From: Phycisphaerales bacterium
Lineage (GTDB): Bacteria; Planctomycetota; Phycisphaerae; SM23-33
Reading direction: 5' to 3'
Assembly: GCA_003485185.1 (NCBI GenBank)
Contig: DNAS01000112.1
Location: 1 to 25,248, forward strand
Length of the DNA stretch: 25,248 nt
The notes beneath the pieces are model-generated. The model was given only the letters and a program-made list of their open reading frames with translations, was not told the origin of the DNA and did no database searches. Position 1 is the stretch's first letter, and each line of letters opens with the position of its first letter. A program made the position numbers and the translations under genes. This document shows positions 1-7,900 of this stretch, in pieces.

Positions 1-699
1 CGTCCGAACGTGAAATGCTCTAACATTCCGGGCTTGCTGGCGCATCCACTCGCCATCGGGATTGTACGTGCTGGGCGAGAGGAACACCTTTCGGCTGCCC
101 AGATGAATGAACGCCAGGACGTAGGCCGTCTTTCGGCCGAATGGCGTGACGACTGTCTTGCAGAAGAAGTCGCAGGCAACCATCACGTTCATATGGATCT
201 TGATGAACTTCCGCCACGGCGTCTGTACGCCCTTGGGCGCATGGCGATCGGGATCGGGCAGAATGCCCTCCTCGTTCAGCACACGTCGGATCGAGCCCCG
301 GCTGGCAGGAACGGCCAGCTTCTTGAGCTCTCCCACGATGCGCCGAACACCCCAGCCAACGTTCTCCCGGGCCAGACGGAGAATCAGCTCGCGGAGACTC
401 TTCGGCATCCGAGGGCGCCCGACCTTCTTGGGCTCCCTGCCCCCCTGCTCTTCCCGCAGCCATCGGCGATACGTCTTGATGCTGACGATCCGCAAGGTAT
501 CCTTGACCACATGGTCCAGTTCTCCGCCCATCTTCAGCAATCGTCGCCGCTCGACCGGATCGGGGATGATCCGGTTGCCCGGCAACCTCGACTGCAGGAT
601 CTCGACCTGCAGCTTGAGGAATCGGACCTGGGCATCCCGACGCGCCGACCACTTCTCCTGAAGCATCACCAACAGGGCCATAACCCACTTCGGCCACAT
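1..699 (-). CDS. DDE integrase-core transposase, 5' part (gene runs off the left edge)
   Basis: The minus strand is open without a stop from the ATG at 699 to position 1, giving 233 residues. The N-terminal half is basic and helical, with an HTH-like region around residues 95-150 (it contains ENVGWGVRRIVGELKKL and SRGSIRRVLNEEGILP). It is followed by the start of an rve catalytic core: VACDFF carries the expected first catalytic Asp, then FIHLGSRKVFL, then EWMRQQARN. This order is typical of the integrase-core transposases abundant in Planctomycetes. The second Asp and the Glu of the DDE triad lie beyond the window. An AGGAAGG ribosome binding site sits 8 bases before the ATG. Only the N-terminal part is visible, so intactness cannot be judged. 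The family call is good; the exact IS family is not resolved. Confidence 0.8.
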   Translation of the reverse strand, partial: MWPKWVMALLVMLQEKWSARRDAQVRFLKLQVEILQSRLPGNRIIPDPVERRRLLKMGGELDHVVKDTLRIVSIKTYRRWLREEQGGREPKKVGRPRMPKSLRELILRLARENVGWGVRRIVGELKKLAVPASRGSIRRVLNEEGILPDPDRHAPKGVQTPWRKFIKIHMNVMVACDFFCKTVVTPFGRKTAYVLAFIHLGSRKVFLSPSTYNPDGEWMRQQARNVRAFHVRT

Positions 700-934
700 C
701 GTTCTCGCCTTCCTGCCAAGGGCTGTAAGTCCTTTACTGACAACAGCCCGACATTTTGGACCACCCCCGTGGGAATGCAAGAATCGCTTCCCGCCCCCCT
801 CGCCGGGAGTGTCTCTATCTCATAACCCATGGGGGCTCAGTTGCAGCCTCCGGAGCGGTTATGAGCCATTAGAGACATTTTCCGTTAACCAGAGACATCT
901 CGCCGTCTTTCGAAGAGGGTTTGGCCCGCTCTAG
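700..934. other. Non-coding stretch, probable insertion-element end region
   Basis: These 235 bases lie upstream of the transposase start and contain no credible gene. They hold the transposase ribosome binding site (about 708-714 on the minus strand) and an inverted and direct repeat cluster at 810-897, described separately. The exact element boundary cannot be placed because the other end is outside the window. Confidence 0.4.
810..897. repeat. Interrupted inverted repeat with iterated AGAGACA motif
   Basis: The left arm at 810-827 reads TGTCTCTA, two bases, TCATAACC. The right arm at 857-877 reads GGTTATGA, five bases, TAGAGACA. The two 8-base blocks in each arm are perfect complements of each other. 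A further AGAGACA at 891-897 makes a direct repeat with 871-877, 20 bases apart. Repeated short motifs near an end are usual for transposase-binding ends of insertion elements, and a transposase gene lies next to it. Whether this is the end of that element or the scar of another is not decided here. Confidence 0.4.
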
Positions 935-1222
935 ATGGTCATGACCGTCACCTGGTCGGGCGAGGGCGAAACGCAGGACCCGTGGTATGAGCTGATGAGC
1001 CTGTACGTGGACGGCAACCTCATCGGCTCGGCCCACGCCCCCGGCGGCGGGCTCGGCTGCGACGGCGGCATGGCCCCGGTGGTTTCTGACCCCGCGCCCC
1101 CGCAGCAGGTAACGCTCCAGCCGGGCACGCACACGCTGTTCATCGACGCCACGACGAACGACCCGCTGTACCACTTCGGGGCGTGGTATCGCTTCGACCT
1201 GAGCTTCGCCGACGCCCCGTAG
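935..1222 (+). CDS. Hypothetical beta-rich protein, probably a C-terminal remnant
   Basis: This is a 95-residue open frame without a family I recognise. It begins in what looks like the middle of a beta-sandwich domain (VTWSGEGETQDPWYELMSLY), continues with alternating strands and a Gly-rich loop (HAPGGGLGCDGG), and ends with an aromatic strand (FGAWYRFDLSF). An in-frame TAG lies immediately before the ATG at 935, so the frame cannot extend upstream. With the insertion-element repeats ending only about 40 bases upstream, the gene is likely the 3' part of a longer gene cut by transposition. No signal peptide or membrane segment is seen. A second ATG at 941 is an equally possible start. The next gene begins 19 bases downstream in the same direction, which suggests former co-transcription. 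Confidence 0.4.
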   Translation: MVMTVTWSGEGETQDPWYELMSLYVDGNLIGSAHAPGGGLGCDGGMAPVVSDPAPPQQVTLQPGTHTLFIDATTNDPLYHFGAWYRFDLSFADAP

Positions 1223-1241
1223 GCCCAGAGAGGATGCCGCC

Positions 1242-1604
1242 ATGGCCGAAACGCTGACGCCCAAGCTGAAGACCTGCACAAACTGCCCGCCCCTCGTGGT
1301 CCCGCGCCGCGGCTACACGCCCGCCCGGCCGAGTTGCGTCGAGTGCGTTGAAAAGCACCTCGGGGCCGCTTACGTCCTGCTGGCCGAGTTGAACGACCTG
1401 CCCGACGCCCGCCGCATCGAGCCGCCCAACCTCTCCCGCCGCCTCCGCGCCATTGGCCATCTCTTCGAGGCCGAGGATGAATCGCAGGAGTGGCCCGAAC
1501 TCCACGCCGCCATCCGCGAGGCACGGAGGGCGTATCAGGCCACAGGCACGGCGCCCGCTCTGGACCCGCTGGCGGCGATGATCGCGGCGCAACGCAACGG
1601 GTGA
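1242..1604 (+). CDS. Small cysteine-containing hypothetical protein
   Basis: This codes for a 120-residue protein. The N-terminal third holds two Cys pairs (CTNCPP near residues 12-17 and CVECVEKHLGAAYVLLAEL near 32-50), which could form a small zinc-binding knuckle. The rest is helical with paired Arg and Glu, and includes EWPELHAAIREARRAYQ. Small proteins with a CxxC-then-KHL-A-A arrangement occur in phage and mobile-element contexts as far as I recall, but I assign no function. An AGAGAGG ribosome binding site lies about 8 bases before the ATG. It follows the truncated 935-1222 frame closely on the same strand, so both may be leftovers of an older element. Confidence 0.55.
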   Translation: MAETLTPKLKTCTNCPPLVVPRRGYTPARPSCVECVEKHLGAAYVLLAELNDLPDARRIEPPNLSRRLRAIGHLFEAEDESQEWPELHAAIREARRAYQATGTAPALDPLAAMIAAQRNG

Positions 1605-1939
1605 GGCCCGTCAGATGCCCGGGGGCAGCAGCCCCAGCAGGCACCTGACCGCCCACGCCCGCTTGTAGACCGTGCTTATCGTCACGCCGATGGCCATCAT
1701 CGAGTCGCGGTTAGGTTCGGCGCGCCTCCTCGAACGGACAGCGAAAGCCCCTCGTTGCGGGTGCGGGACCAAGATGCGACAATGCCCGCCGCCGCTGCGG
1801 AATCCCGTGATGGCCGGGAAATGCCCGAGCAAGATGGCCACAGCACGAGCGCGGCGGCCACGGCCGGAGCCGCGCGTACGGTCACCCCAAGCGATGAGCC
1901 GGCGCCGGCCGTCGGCGATCTGGCTATGAGAGGCGTGTG
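1605..1939. other. Intergenic stretch with a possible gene remnant
   Basis: No intact gene is supported in these 335 bases. On the minus strand, bases 1611-1712 read as a plausible protein C-terminus ending in VYKRAWAVRCLLGLLPPGI and a TGA, with its stop just 6 bases from the stop of the preceding rightward gene. Upstream of that the frame turns into Arg/Gly-rich sequence that looks non-coding and then runs antisense to the methyltransferase. The rightmost part carries the leader and ribosome binding site of the methyltransferase. Confidence 0.4.
1611..1712 (-). pseudogene. Possible 3' remnant of a lost gene
   Basis: About 33 codons of amphipathic, protein-like sequence (DSMMAIGVTISTVYKRAW and onward) end in a TGA at 1613-1611. 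The frame upstream loses protein character, and no ribosome binding site or start suits a complete gene of this size. A recombination event that removed the 5' part before the methyltransferase was acquired would explain it. It could also be chance coding-like sequence in GC-rich DNA. Confidence 0.25.
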
Positions 1940-3076
1940 ATGGCGATCCCGGTGATCTCATTCTTTACGGGCGGCGGGTTCTTGGACATCGGCCTGCACC
2001 GAGCTGGTTTCCGGGCGGTGTGGACCAATGAGAACAACTCCGCCTTCGCGGACATGTATGAATCCGCTATGGTGGGGCTGCGCTCTGCAACGGAGGATGA
2101 CACGCTGCCGGTGACAGTCAGCTCGCGCAGTAGCATTGAGGAACTGAGCGCGGCGGGCGTGATGAAAGAGGCGTTCCCCAAGGGCCGGCCCCACGTGTTT
2201 GGCGTGGTCGGCGGCCCTCCGTGCCCGGATTTCAGCAACGGCGGCACCCATGCAGGCGGCAGCGGGATCAACGGGCGCCTGACCAAGCTCTACATCGAGA
2301 TGGTCAGGAAGCTGCGCCCAGATTTCTTCATCATGGAGAACGTCTCCGGGCTTCACGACGTCAAGAAGCACAGGCGGTTCCTCTCGTCCCTTGTCAAGGT
2401 GCTCCGGGAGAAAGCGAACTATGCGGTTGACCTCCGGGTACTGAATGCCCTGGAGTTGGGTGTGCCCCAGAGCCGCGAGAGGCTGTTCGTCATCGGGTTC
2501 AAGAAGGCAACTGCGACCGCGGCAGCAGGTAAGGAGGCCGTCGGCAAGACTGAGGGCTGGTTCCCTTGGCCCACGGTGGCCAGATATGCCGGGGCCAGGC
2601 ATCTGGGCTGGCCGGGCACCAGCCCGTTCGGTGGGACGCCCCCCTGCCCGGAGGGAATACCGGCAGAACTCACAGTCTTCCCGTTGCTTCAGGGAAATGG
2701 CGACCCAGAGCTCTTGCTGAACGGCAAGGAGTTCTTCAACGCGTACTCCGAGAAGTTCCGGACGCGTGCCGAGGGGGATGTCTCAGCCAAGTCCTTCAAA
2801 CGGCTGCACCGTTACCGCTTCAGCCCCACCGTCTGGTACGGGAACCAAGAGGTCCACCTGCATCCCTGGAAGCCCCGCCGCCTCTCGGTGCGCGAGGCCC
2901 TCCGCATCCAGACGGTTCCCGACGAATATGTGCTTCCTGCTGACCAGCCGCTCTCCGCCAAGTTCAAGCTGATCTGTAACGGCGTGCCTTGCATCATGGC
3001 CGAGGAGCTTGGGCGGTCGGTCATGGCCTTCTTGTTGCGCGCCGGGAGAGCTGCTGGCCATGGCCCGCGCCGCTGA
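1940..3076 (+). CDS. DNA (cytosine-5) methyltransferase, DruM-like by context
   Basis: This 378-residue protein transfers a methyl group from S-adenosylmethionine to cytosine C5 in DNA. The ordered m5C motifs are visible: motif I FFTGGGFLDIG (residues 8-18), motif IV GGPPCPDFS with catalytic Cys95, motif VI ENV (133-135), motif VIII QSRER (177-181), a target recognition region around 190-290, motif IX RRLSVREALRIQT, and motif X ending NGVPCIMAEELGRSV. Length and motif order look complete. I chose the ATG at 1940, with GAGAGG 6 bases upstream; a GTG directly before it at 1937 is the alternative. Its stop overlaps the start of the glycosylase gene, so the two are one transcription unit. It faces a DruE-like helicase operon, and Druantia type II includes a cytosine methylase. 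It may also be a stand-alone protective methylase. Confidence 0.92.
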   Translation: MAIPVISFFTGGGFLDIGLHRAGFRAVWTNENNSAFADMYESAMVGLRSATEDDTLPVTVSSRSSIEELSAAGVMKEAFPKGRPHVFGVVGGPPCPDFSNGGTHAGGSGINGRLTKLYIEMVRKLRPDFFIMENVSGLHDVKKHRRFLSSLVKVLREKANYAVDLRVLNALELGVPQSRERLFVIGFKKATATAAAGKEAVGKTEGWFPWPTVARYAGARHLGWPGTSPFGGTPPCPEGIPAELTVFPLLQGNGDPELLLNGKEFFNAYSEKFRTRAEGDVSAKSFKRLHRYRFSPTVWYGNQEVHLHPWKPRRLSVREALRIQTVPDEYVLPADQPLSAKFKLICNGVPCIMAEELGRSVMAFLLRAGRAAGHGPRR

Positions 3077-3785
3077 TCGCAACGTAGCTCGCGTGGCAGC
3101 GGCCTTGACCCGGCGCTACAGCGACTATGCCCACAGGAACCGGCGGAACCCGCTGGAGGAACTGCTCTTCATCCTCTGCAGCATCCAAACGAATGAGGCG
3201 CTGTACCGCGAGTCGTTCCAGGCGTTGATGAAGGCGTTCCCGCGATTCAGCCTTCTGGCGGCGGCTACCGAAAAACAGGTCAGCGCAGTGCTGGCGCGGG
3301 GTGGCCTGTCGCGGCAGAAGGCGCGGGCGATCACAGGTATCACCCGAAGGATCACAGAGTCCTTTGGCCGGCTGACTCTCGCACCCCTCAAGCAAATGCC
3401 AGCATCGGAATGCGAGAGGTTCCTGACATCTCTGCCGGGTGTTGGCAAGAAGACTGCCCGGTGCGTGATGATGTATTCGCTGGAGCTGCCGGTTTTCCCC
3501 GTAGACACTCACTGCTGGCGGATATGCCGCCGCCTCGGCTGGGTACGGCCGACGCGAGGCAACAGATCGTGCTCGCCACGCGACATGGACAGGCTCCAAG
3601 CGATGATCCCACCGGTGCTCCGGTTTGGCCTCCACGTGAATATGGTGTCGCTCGGGCGCGAGCTATGCACGCCGTCCTCACCGGAATGCCCGTCATGCCC
3701 CATCTGGCGATACTGCCAGCGAATCGGCGTCGGCCGGGGCCACCCGGAGTTCAGGCAGGTCGCGGACCCTGGCACAGACGGTTAG
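3060..3785 (+). CDS. Endonuclease III-like HhH-GPD DNA glycosylase with Fe-S cluster
   Basis: This 241-residue protein resembles base-excision enzymes of the Nth family. Visible parts are the N-terminal helix with CSIQTNE (40-46), the helix-hairpin-helix LPGVGKKTA (125-133) with Lys131 at the AP-lyase lysine position, the catalytic Asp149 in FPVDTH, and a CX6CX2CX5C iron-sulfur motif (Cys203, 210, 213, 219) spaced as in E. coli Nth. The Lys suggests a bifunctional glycosylase/lyase rather than the Tyr-type T/G mismatch enzyme or MutY. FPVDT followed by RLGWV is also seen in plant DME/ROS1 5-methylcytosine glycosylases. I chose the ATG at 3060 (GGGAGAG about 9 bases upstream), which overlaps the methyltransferase end by 17 bases. 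Coupling to an m5C methylase suggests repair or removal of methylcytosine products. Its 3' end overlaps the opposite nuclease gene by 93 bases. Confidence 0.88.
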   Translation: MARAADRNVARVAAALTRRYSDYAHRNRRNPLEELLFILCSIQTNEALYRESFQALMKAFPRFSLLAAATEKQVSAVLARGGLSRQKARAITGITRRITESFGRLTLAPLKQMPASECERFLTSLPGVGKKTARCVMMYSLELPVFPVDTHCWRICRRLGWVRPTRGNRSCSPRDMDRLQAMIPPVLRFGLHVNMVSLGRELCTPSSPECPSCPIWRYCQRIGVGRGHPEFRQVADPGTDG

Positions 3786-4886
3786 TGAGCAGGTCCCGGG
3801 GCGCCCATCAGGCCTTAACGCCAGGCCGGTGAAGCGCACGCGCTCGCCTTCGTGCCAGTCCCCGGCCAAGCATGGGTGGATGCGGCTGCTGAGCGGGGCG
3901 ATCACCTCATGCCCCTCAGGCGCCGCGCCGCGGTCCACATCAATCTCGACGCTTGCCGCCGCGCCTCCGTGAACGGTAGATGGCGGCGCAGTCAGCCGAC
4001 CTTCAAGGCAGGCTTGGCGAAGCGGCCCAGACCATTCCGGTTGTGCAGCCTGCCAGAAAACGGGGCAGATGATCTTGTACGGGCAATATCCGCAAGACTT
4101 CGGCGATGGATTGGCCAGGCGGGCCGCGTCGCCTGCAGAGGGCAGCATAGCGTTCGCCGCGCCCAGCAACGAGACCGCCTCGGCTGCCTCAGATTCGCAT
4201 GCGGACGGTGCAAGTTCGATCTCGACCTTCGCCCCGAGCATGGGGACCAGGACGCCCTTCTCAGGCCAGTAGCCGTAGTTCTGGCGGACAAGGTAGGCAT
4301 ACAGGCGAAGCTGCCGGATGTAGCTTGCCTTCACTTCGGTTGCCGAACGATCCTCGTAGATTCCGCCGGACTTGTAGTCGGTGACCTCCCGGCGCGCGAC
4401 CCGGTCTGGTCTGCCCACGAGCTTCCCGGCCATCGCCGTCAGATACTGCTCTCTCAGTATCTGATCGGGATGCCAACCTTCACGGCCAGGAGCATCGAGG
4501 TGCTGGCCCGGCGAGATTTCCTGACAATGAAGCATCGCGCCTGCCAGGGCCAGGTGGTAGCCAGGCCAGGTTTCAGGCGGGCCGAACCTGTGGTTCAGCG
4601 GGTGGCTCTGCGCGTCTTGCCAGAGCTCTCGGACCGCATCATCCCAGAGCATCCTTGCGCCCGAAGCCGGATCGCCCCGTTGGGCTGCCGAGGCGATGCC
4701 CTCCATGACCCGATGGTACGCCGTGCCGAGCCAAGCCTTGGGGTTGCCCAAGACGAACGGCTCTGTCCCACGTGATCCGGCCAAAATCGCGCGAAGAGGG
4801 CACAGCCGCAAGAGCTCCGCCGAGCTTGGGCTGACAGAGCGGAGGCGGGCCAGCAGGATTGGTGGAGCTCCCGCTGCTTCAGCCAT
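3693..4886 (-). CDS. Cas4/AddB-like PD-(D/E)XK nuclease with Fe-S cluster
   Basis: This 397-residue protein belongs to the RecB-like nuclease superfamily. It shows GTAYHRVME (His58, motif I), GRPDRV (Asp161), VTDYKSGG (Asp170, Lys172), and QLRLYAYLV (Gln192 onward). Four cysteines are placed as in Cas4 and AddB: Cys29 in LLRLCPLRA near the N-terminus and Cys265, 268, 274 in CGYCPYKIIC near the middle, which should hold a 4Fe-4S cluster. After residue 290 comes a beta-rich tail resembling an OB-fold (GERVRFTGLALRPDG). I chose the ATG at 4886, with GGGGAG 5 bases upstream; a GTG at 4946 would add 20 residues. It is the last gene of the leftward operon, 75 bases after the helicase. No cas genes or repeats are nearby, so a role in end processing with the helicase is inferred, not CRISPR adaptation. 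Confidence 0.85.
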   Translation of the reverse strand: MAEAAGAPPILLARLRSVSPSSAELLRLCPLRAILAGSRGTEPFVLGNPKAWLGTAYHRVMEGIASAAQRGDPASGARMLWDDAVRELWQDAQSHPLNHRFGPPETWPGYHLALAGAMLHCQEISPGQHLDAPGREGWHPDQILREQYLTAMAGKLVGRPDRVARREVTDYKSGGIYEDRSATEVKASYIRQLRLYAYLVRQNYGYWPEKGVLVPMLGAKVEIELAPSACESEAAEAVSLLGAANAMLPSAGDAARLANPSPKSCGYCPYKIICPVFWQAAQPEWSGPLRQACLEGRLTAPPSTVHGGAAASVEIDVDRGAAPEGHEVIAPLSSRIHPCLAGDWHEGERVRFTGLALRPDGRPGTCSLTVCARVRDLPELRVAPADADSLAVSPDGA

Positions 4887-4961
4887 AGCTTCTCCCCAGC
4901 AGGCAGCGGCTGTCTCGCTGCGGCATCTCTTGGACGACCCGGCCACACGTGCTGGCGCTGG

Positions 4962-7900
4962 TCAAAATGGCCTCCTGGCAACCTCAAAGATCGACTTGAA
5001 TGTGACGGTGGCTCCGGAAGCGGCTGCCTGAGCGTAGGCAGCTGCGGCAATCGGGCCGAGGTGATTCGGGTCAGTAGACCACAGGGGGTGGCTGATGATC
5101 TCAACGCGGTTGCTGCGGCGCCCCGCTTGTAGGCCAGCAATGGTCATGTGCTGCCAGCCGGGCATTGCCGCGAAGTAGGGTCCAGCCAAGGCGGCATCGA
5201 CGCCATGCCAGTAAGGGACCGAGAAGTCAATTCGCGCACTCGCGTCCAAGGCCAATCTGGCAAGATCGAGCGCAAGCCGCCAGTCGAGGATGTTGTGGTA
5301 CGCCAGATTGCTGAAGTCCCGGAGGCAGTCGGGGCAGGATGTCTGGCACTCGTCAGCGTGGGACGGCTCCACCAGAGGCGCATAGAAGGTTGTATCGCCG
5401 GCTCCGATGATGAACCGCAGAAGCGATTCGGCACGGGCGGGATCGCCGAAATAGGTGCTGTAGCCGGCGCCGTTTTCCAGCGAGTCGGAGAGGAACACCT
5501 GGCCGATGACCTGTCCGTTCGCGTCCTGCGTCACCTTGAGGCCCACCTTGAGTTCGCGTTCATGGATGTCCAGCCTGGCAGCAGCGGCCCGCCTCAGCAG
5601 GAATCCGAGCGAGTATAGGGCCGCCCGGCCCTCGACGCGCAACGGCGAAGCTTGTACGCCTACGGGCCAAGCGCCGATGTCCAGGATGAGCACGTCCGTG
5701 GGCTTGATAGAAGCCAGCGCGCGCACATCGGGCTGGCATCCCTGATCCAAGGGCGGGTTGGCGATGTCGAGTTTCTCCAGCGCCTCGCGGGTCGCCCACG
5801 TCTCCCCCTGGGACAGCTTCTCAAACGTGAACTGCCGCCCGCCATTGTCGTTGATGACGTAAACGGTCTCAGTGTCGCTCCGGATGCCGAAGTTGGCCAC
5901 GGGCGACAGCTGCACCGGCGTTACGCCGACCTTGGGCCTGGACGCCCTTGGGGTCCATTCGAAGACGCCGTCGAAGTCGCTGCTCCTGCCATACCAGGTG
6001 CGGAACCCTCTCGGCTGCGACAGCCGAACATGCTCATAATCTGGCTGGGCTGCCCCGCATGCAGTGCATGTCGGAGCGGGGTTCTGGGAGCCATCCACGG
6101 CTTGGCATCGCCGGCACATCCCCACCACGAGAGGCGGGCCAAGCGGCCCCGGTTGCTCGGCGACCGAAATGCCCTGGGGCTGGTAGTCCACCACTCCGAT
6201 GGACGTGTGTACGAGGCCATCCTTGATCGTTTCCGCCGAGGGTGCGAACTGGCTAATGGCAAGGTCCAGCTCCCGGTCAACGACATCCTCCGGCGGCCAC
6301 TCCCTTGCGGATGTCGGCCGCTCGTGGAACAGGAACCGGATTCGCGTCGGGAAACCGAACATCGGCAGGAGGCCGGCATTGGCCAGACGCTCGCTCAGGG
6401 ACCGCTGAGGGAGCCTGGGGTCGTTCGCCGCCTGGGTCACAGCCGTCACCAGCTGCTGCCGCGCGAAGTTGATCAGAGATGGGCGAGCGGCTTGGAGTTC
6501 GGCGCTCGTGTATGCCAGAAGGACATCGCACGTGCGTTCGACCGCAAGCGGGTTATTCTGAATCCAGCCGCCGACAAGCTGCGACACGGTGGCGTTGGCC
6601 GGGCTGCCCTGAACAGGCTGCGCCGGAGGCTGATCCCACGCAGCGGCGTCGCCGAATTCGCCGTGGACGTTGTCGCCGCCCTGGCCGACGAACAGCCCCA
6701 TCGCCGCGAAGGCCTGCCGCAGGATCTCCTTGGCCAGAACTCGCTGCAGGATCGCCTGCCGCCTCATGTCCACATAGGGCTGCGGTGGCGGATCGGTCGT
6801 AATCCGCTCGGGGCGCTGGAAGTAGTAGTCGTCGTGGCTGCGGCCCCGGCACAGGGTCAGCGCGACGGACAGGCCAGCCCCACGGCGCCCGGCGCGGCCC
6901 ACGCGCTGCTGGTAGTTGAACCGCATCGGCGGCATGTTGGCCATCATGACGGCCAGCAATGAGCCGATGTCCACACCGGCCTCCATCGTCGTCGTGACGC
7001 TCAGGAGGTCGAGCGAATCCGTCAAGCGCACCTCTTGGGGCGCCGGCAGGCATATGTCCTGGAACAGCCTCTGGCGCCGGCGCCCGTCGGCCTTGCTCGT
7101 CTGGCCAGTGAGTTCCTCGCAGTTCAGGCGGAACACCGGGCCGGCGCTCGTGGCGAGGTAGCCGTAGTAGTCCAAGGCCTGGGGGCTCTGGGCCATTTGC
7201 CTGGGCCCCACCAGCGGGGTCTGGCAGTCGGTGCAAAGGCTGCCGGCGGGGTGGAGGTGGATGCGACGGCACTGCGGGCATTCGTAGAACGAGTTGCCGG
7301 CGCGGGCCAGGCAAAGCTCCTGCACCATGAGTATCTGCTGGCCCTGGTTCAGGCAGCCGCTCGCCGCAAGATGGCCCAGGATCTGCTGGTGAAATGCCGC
7401 AGGGCCAACTCCGTTGTGCTGGGCCACGGCCGACAGGTAACCGGCGACATACCGGGGCGGGTTCCCCTGGACATACCACGTCCCGTGGGTGGACAGCCGC
7501 CTCCTGGCACCGAGCAACCTGATGACTCCGTCGCAGGCTTCCTGGACAAGGCTGCTCGGAGCCTGAAATCGGATGCGGTCGGTTGTGGCGGAGACAATCC
7601 GGATCGCTTCCAGGCTTCGCCTTCCAGAGGCGAAAACAATGTCCATCGCCTCCGAAAGCGCGCGGTCCTGAATTCGCCTCAGATGGTCTTGCTGTTGCTG
7701 CGTGAGCACCGCGGGGCTCTTCGCTTGCGGCGCGGCGCCCGCTGGCCAGTCGTAGAGGTCGCGCCAGCTGCCGCGCCTGTTGCGCGGGTCGGTCCAAAGC
7801 ACGTCCTGCGTGAAACCGCCTGGGTTCATGCCCTGAGACAGCAGTTGGGCCGCCGCGTCTGCCGCCAGCTGGATGATGGGGAAGGGGCCGTTCACGGCAC

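Noticed and set aside
10..825. Long rightward open frame at the left edge
   Set aside because: It is antisense to the transposase. Its residues show no recognisable pattern, while the minus strand gives a clear integrase-core protein with a good ribosome binding site.
3693..4886. CRISPR Cas4 adaptation protein
   Set aside because: No repeat array, cas1 or cas2 is present, and the protein has a C-terminal tail not found in Cas4. The shared Fe-S nuclease fold explains the likeness.
5652..6962. Rightward open frame of about 436 codons inside the helicase gene
   Set aside because: It is antisense to the helicase. The composition is Arg/Pro/Gly-rich and typical of GC-rich antisense frames, and it has no ribosome binding site or domain.
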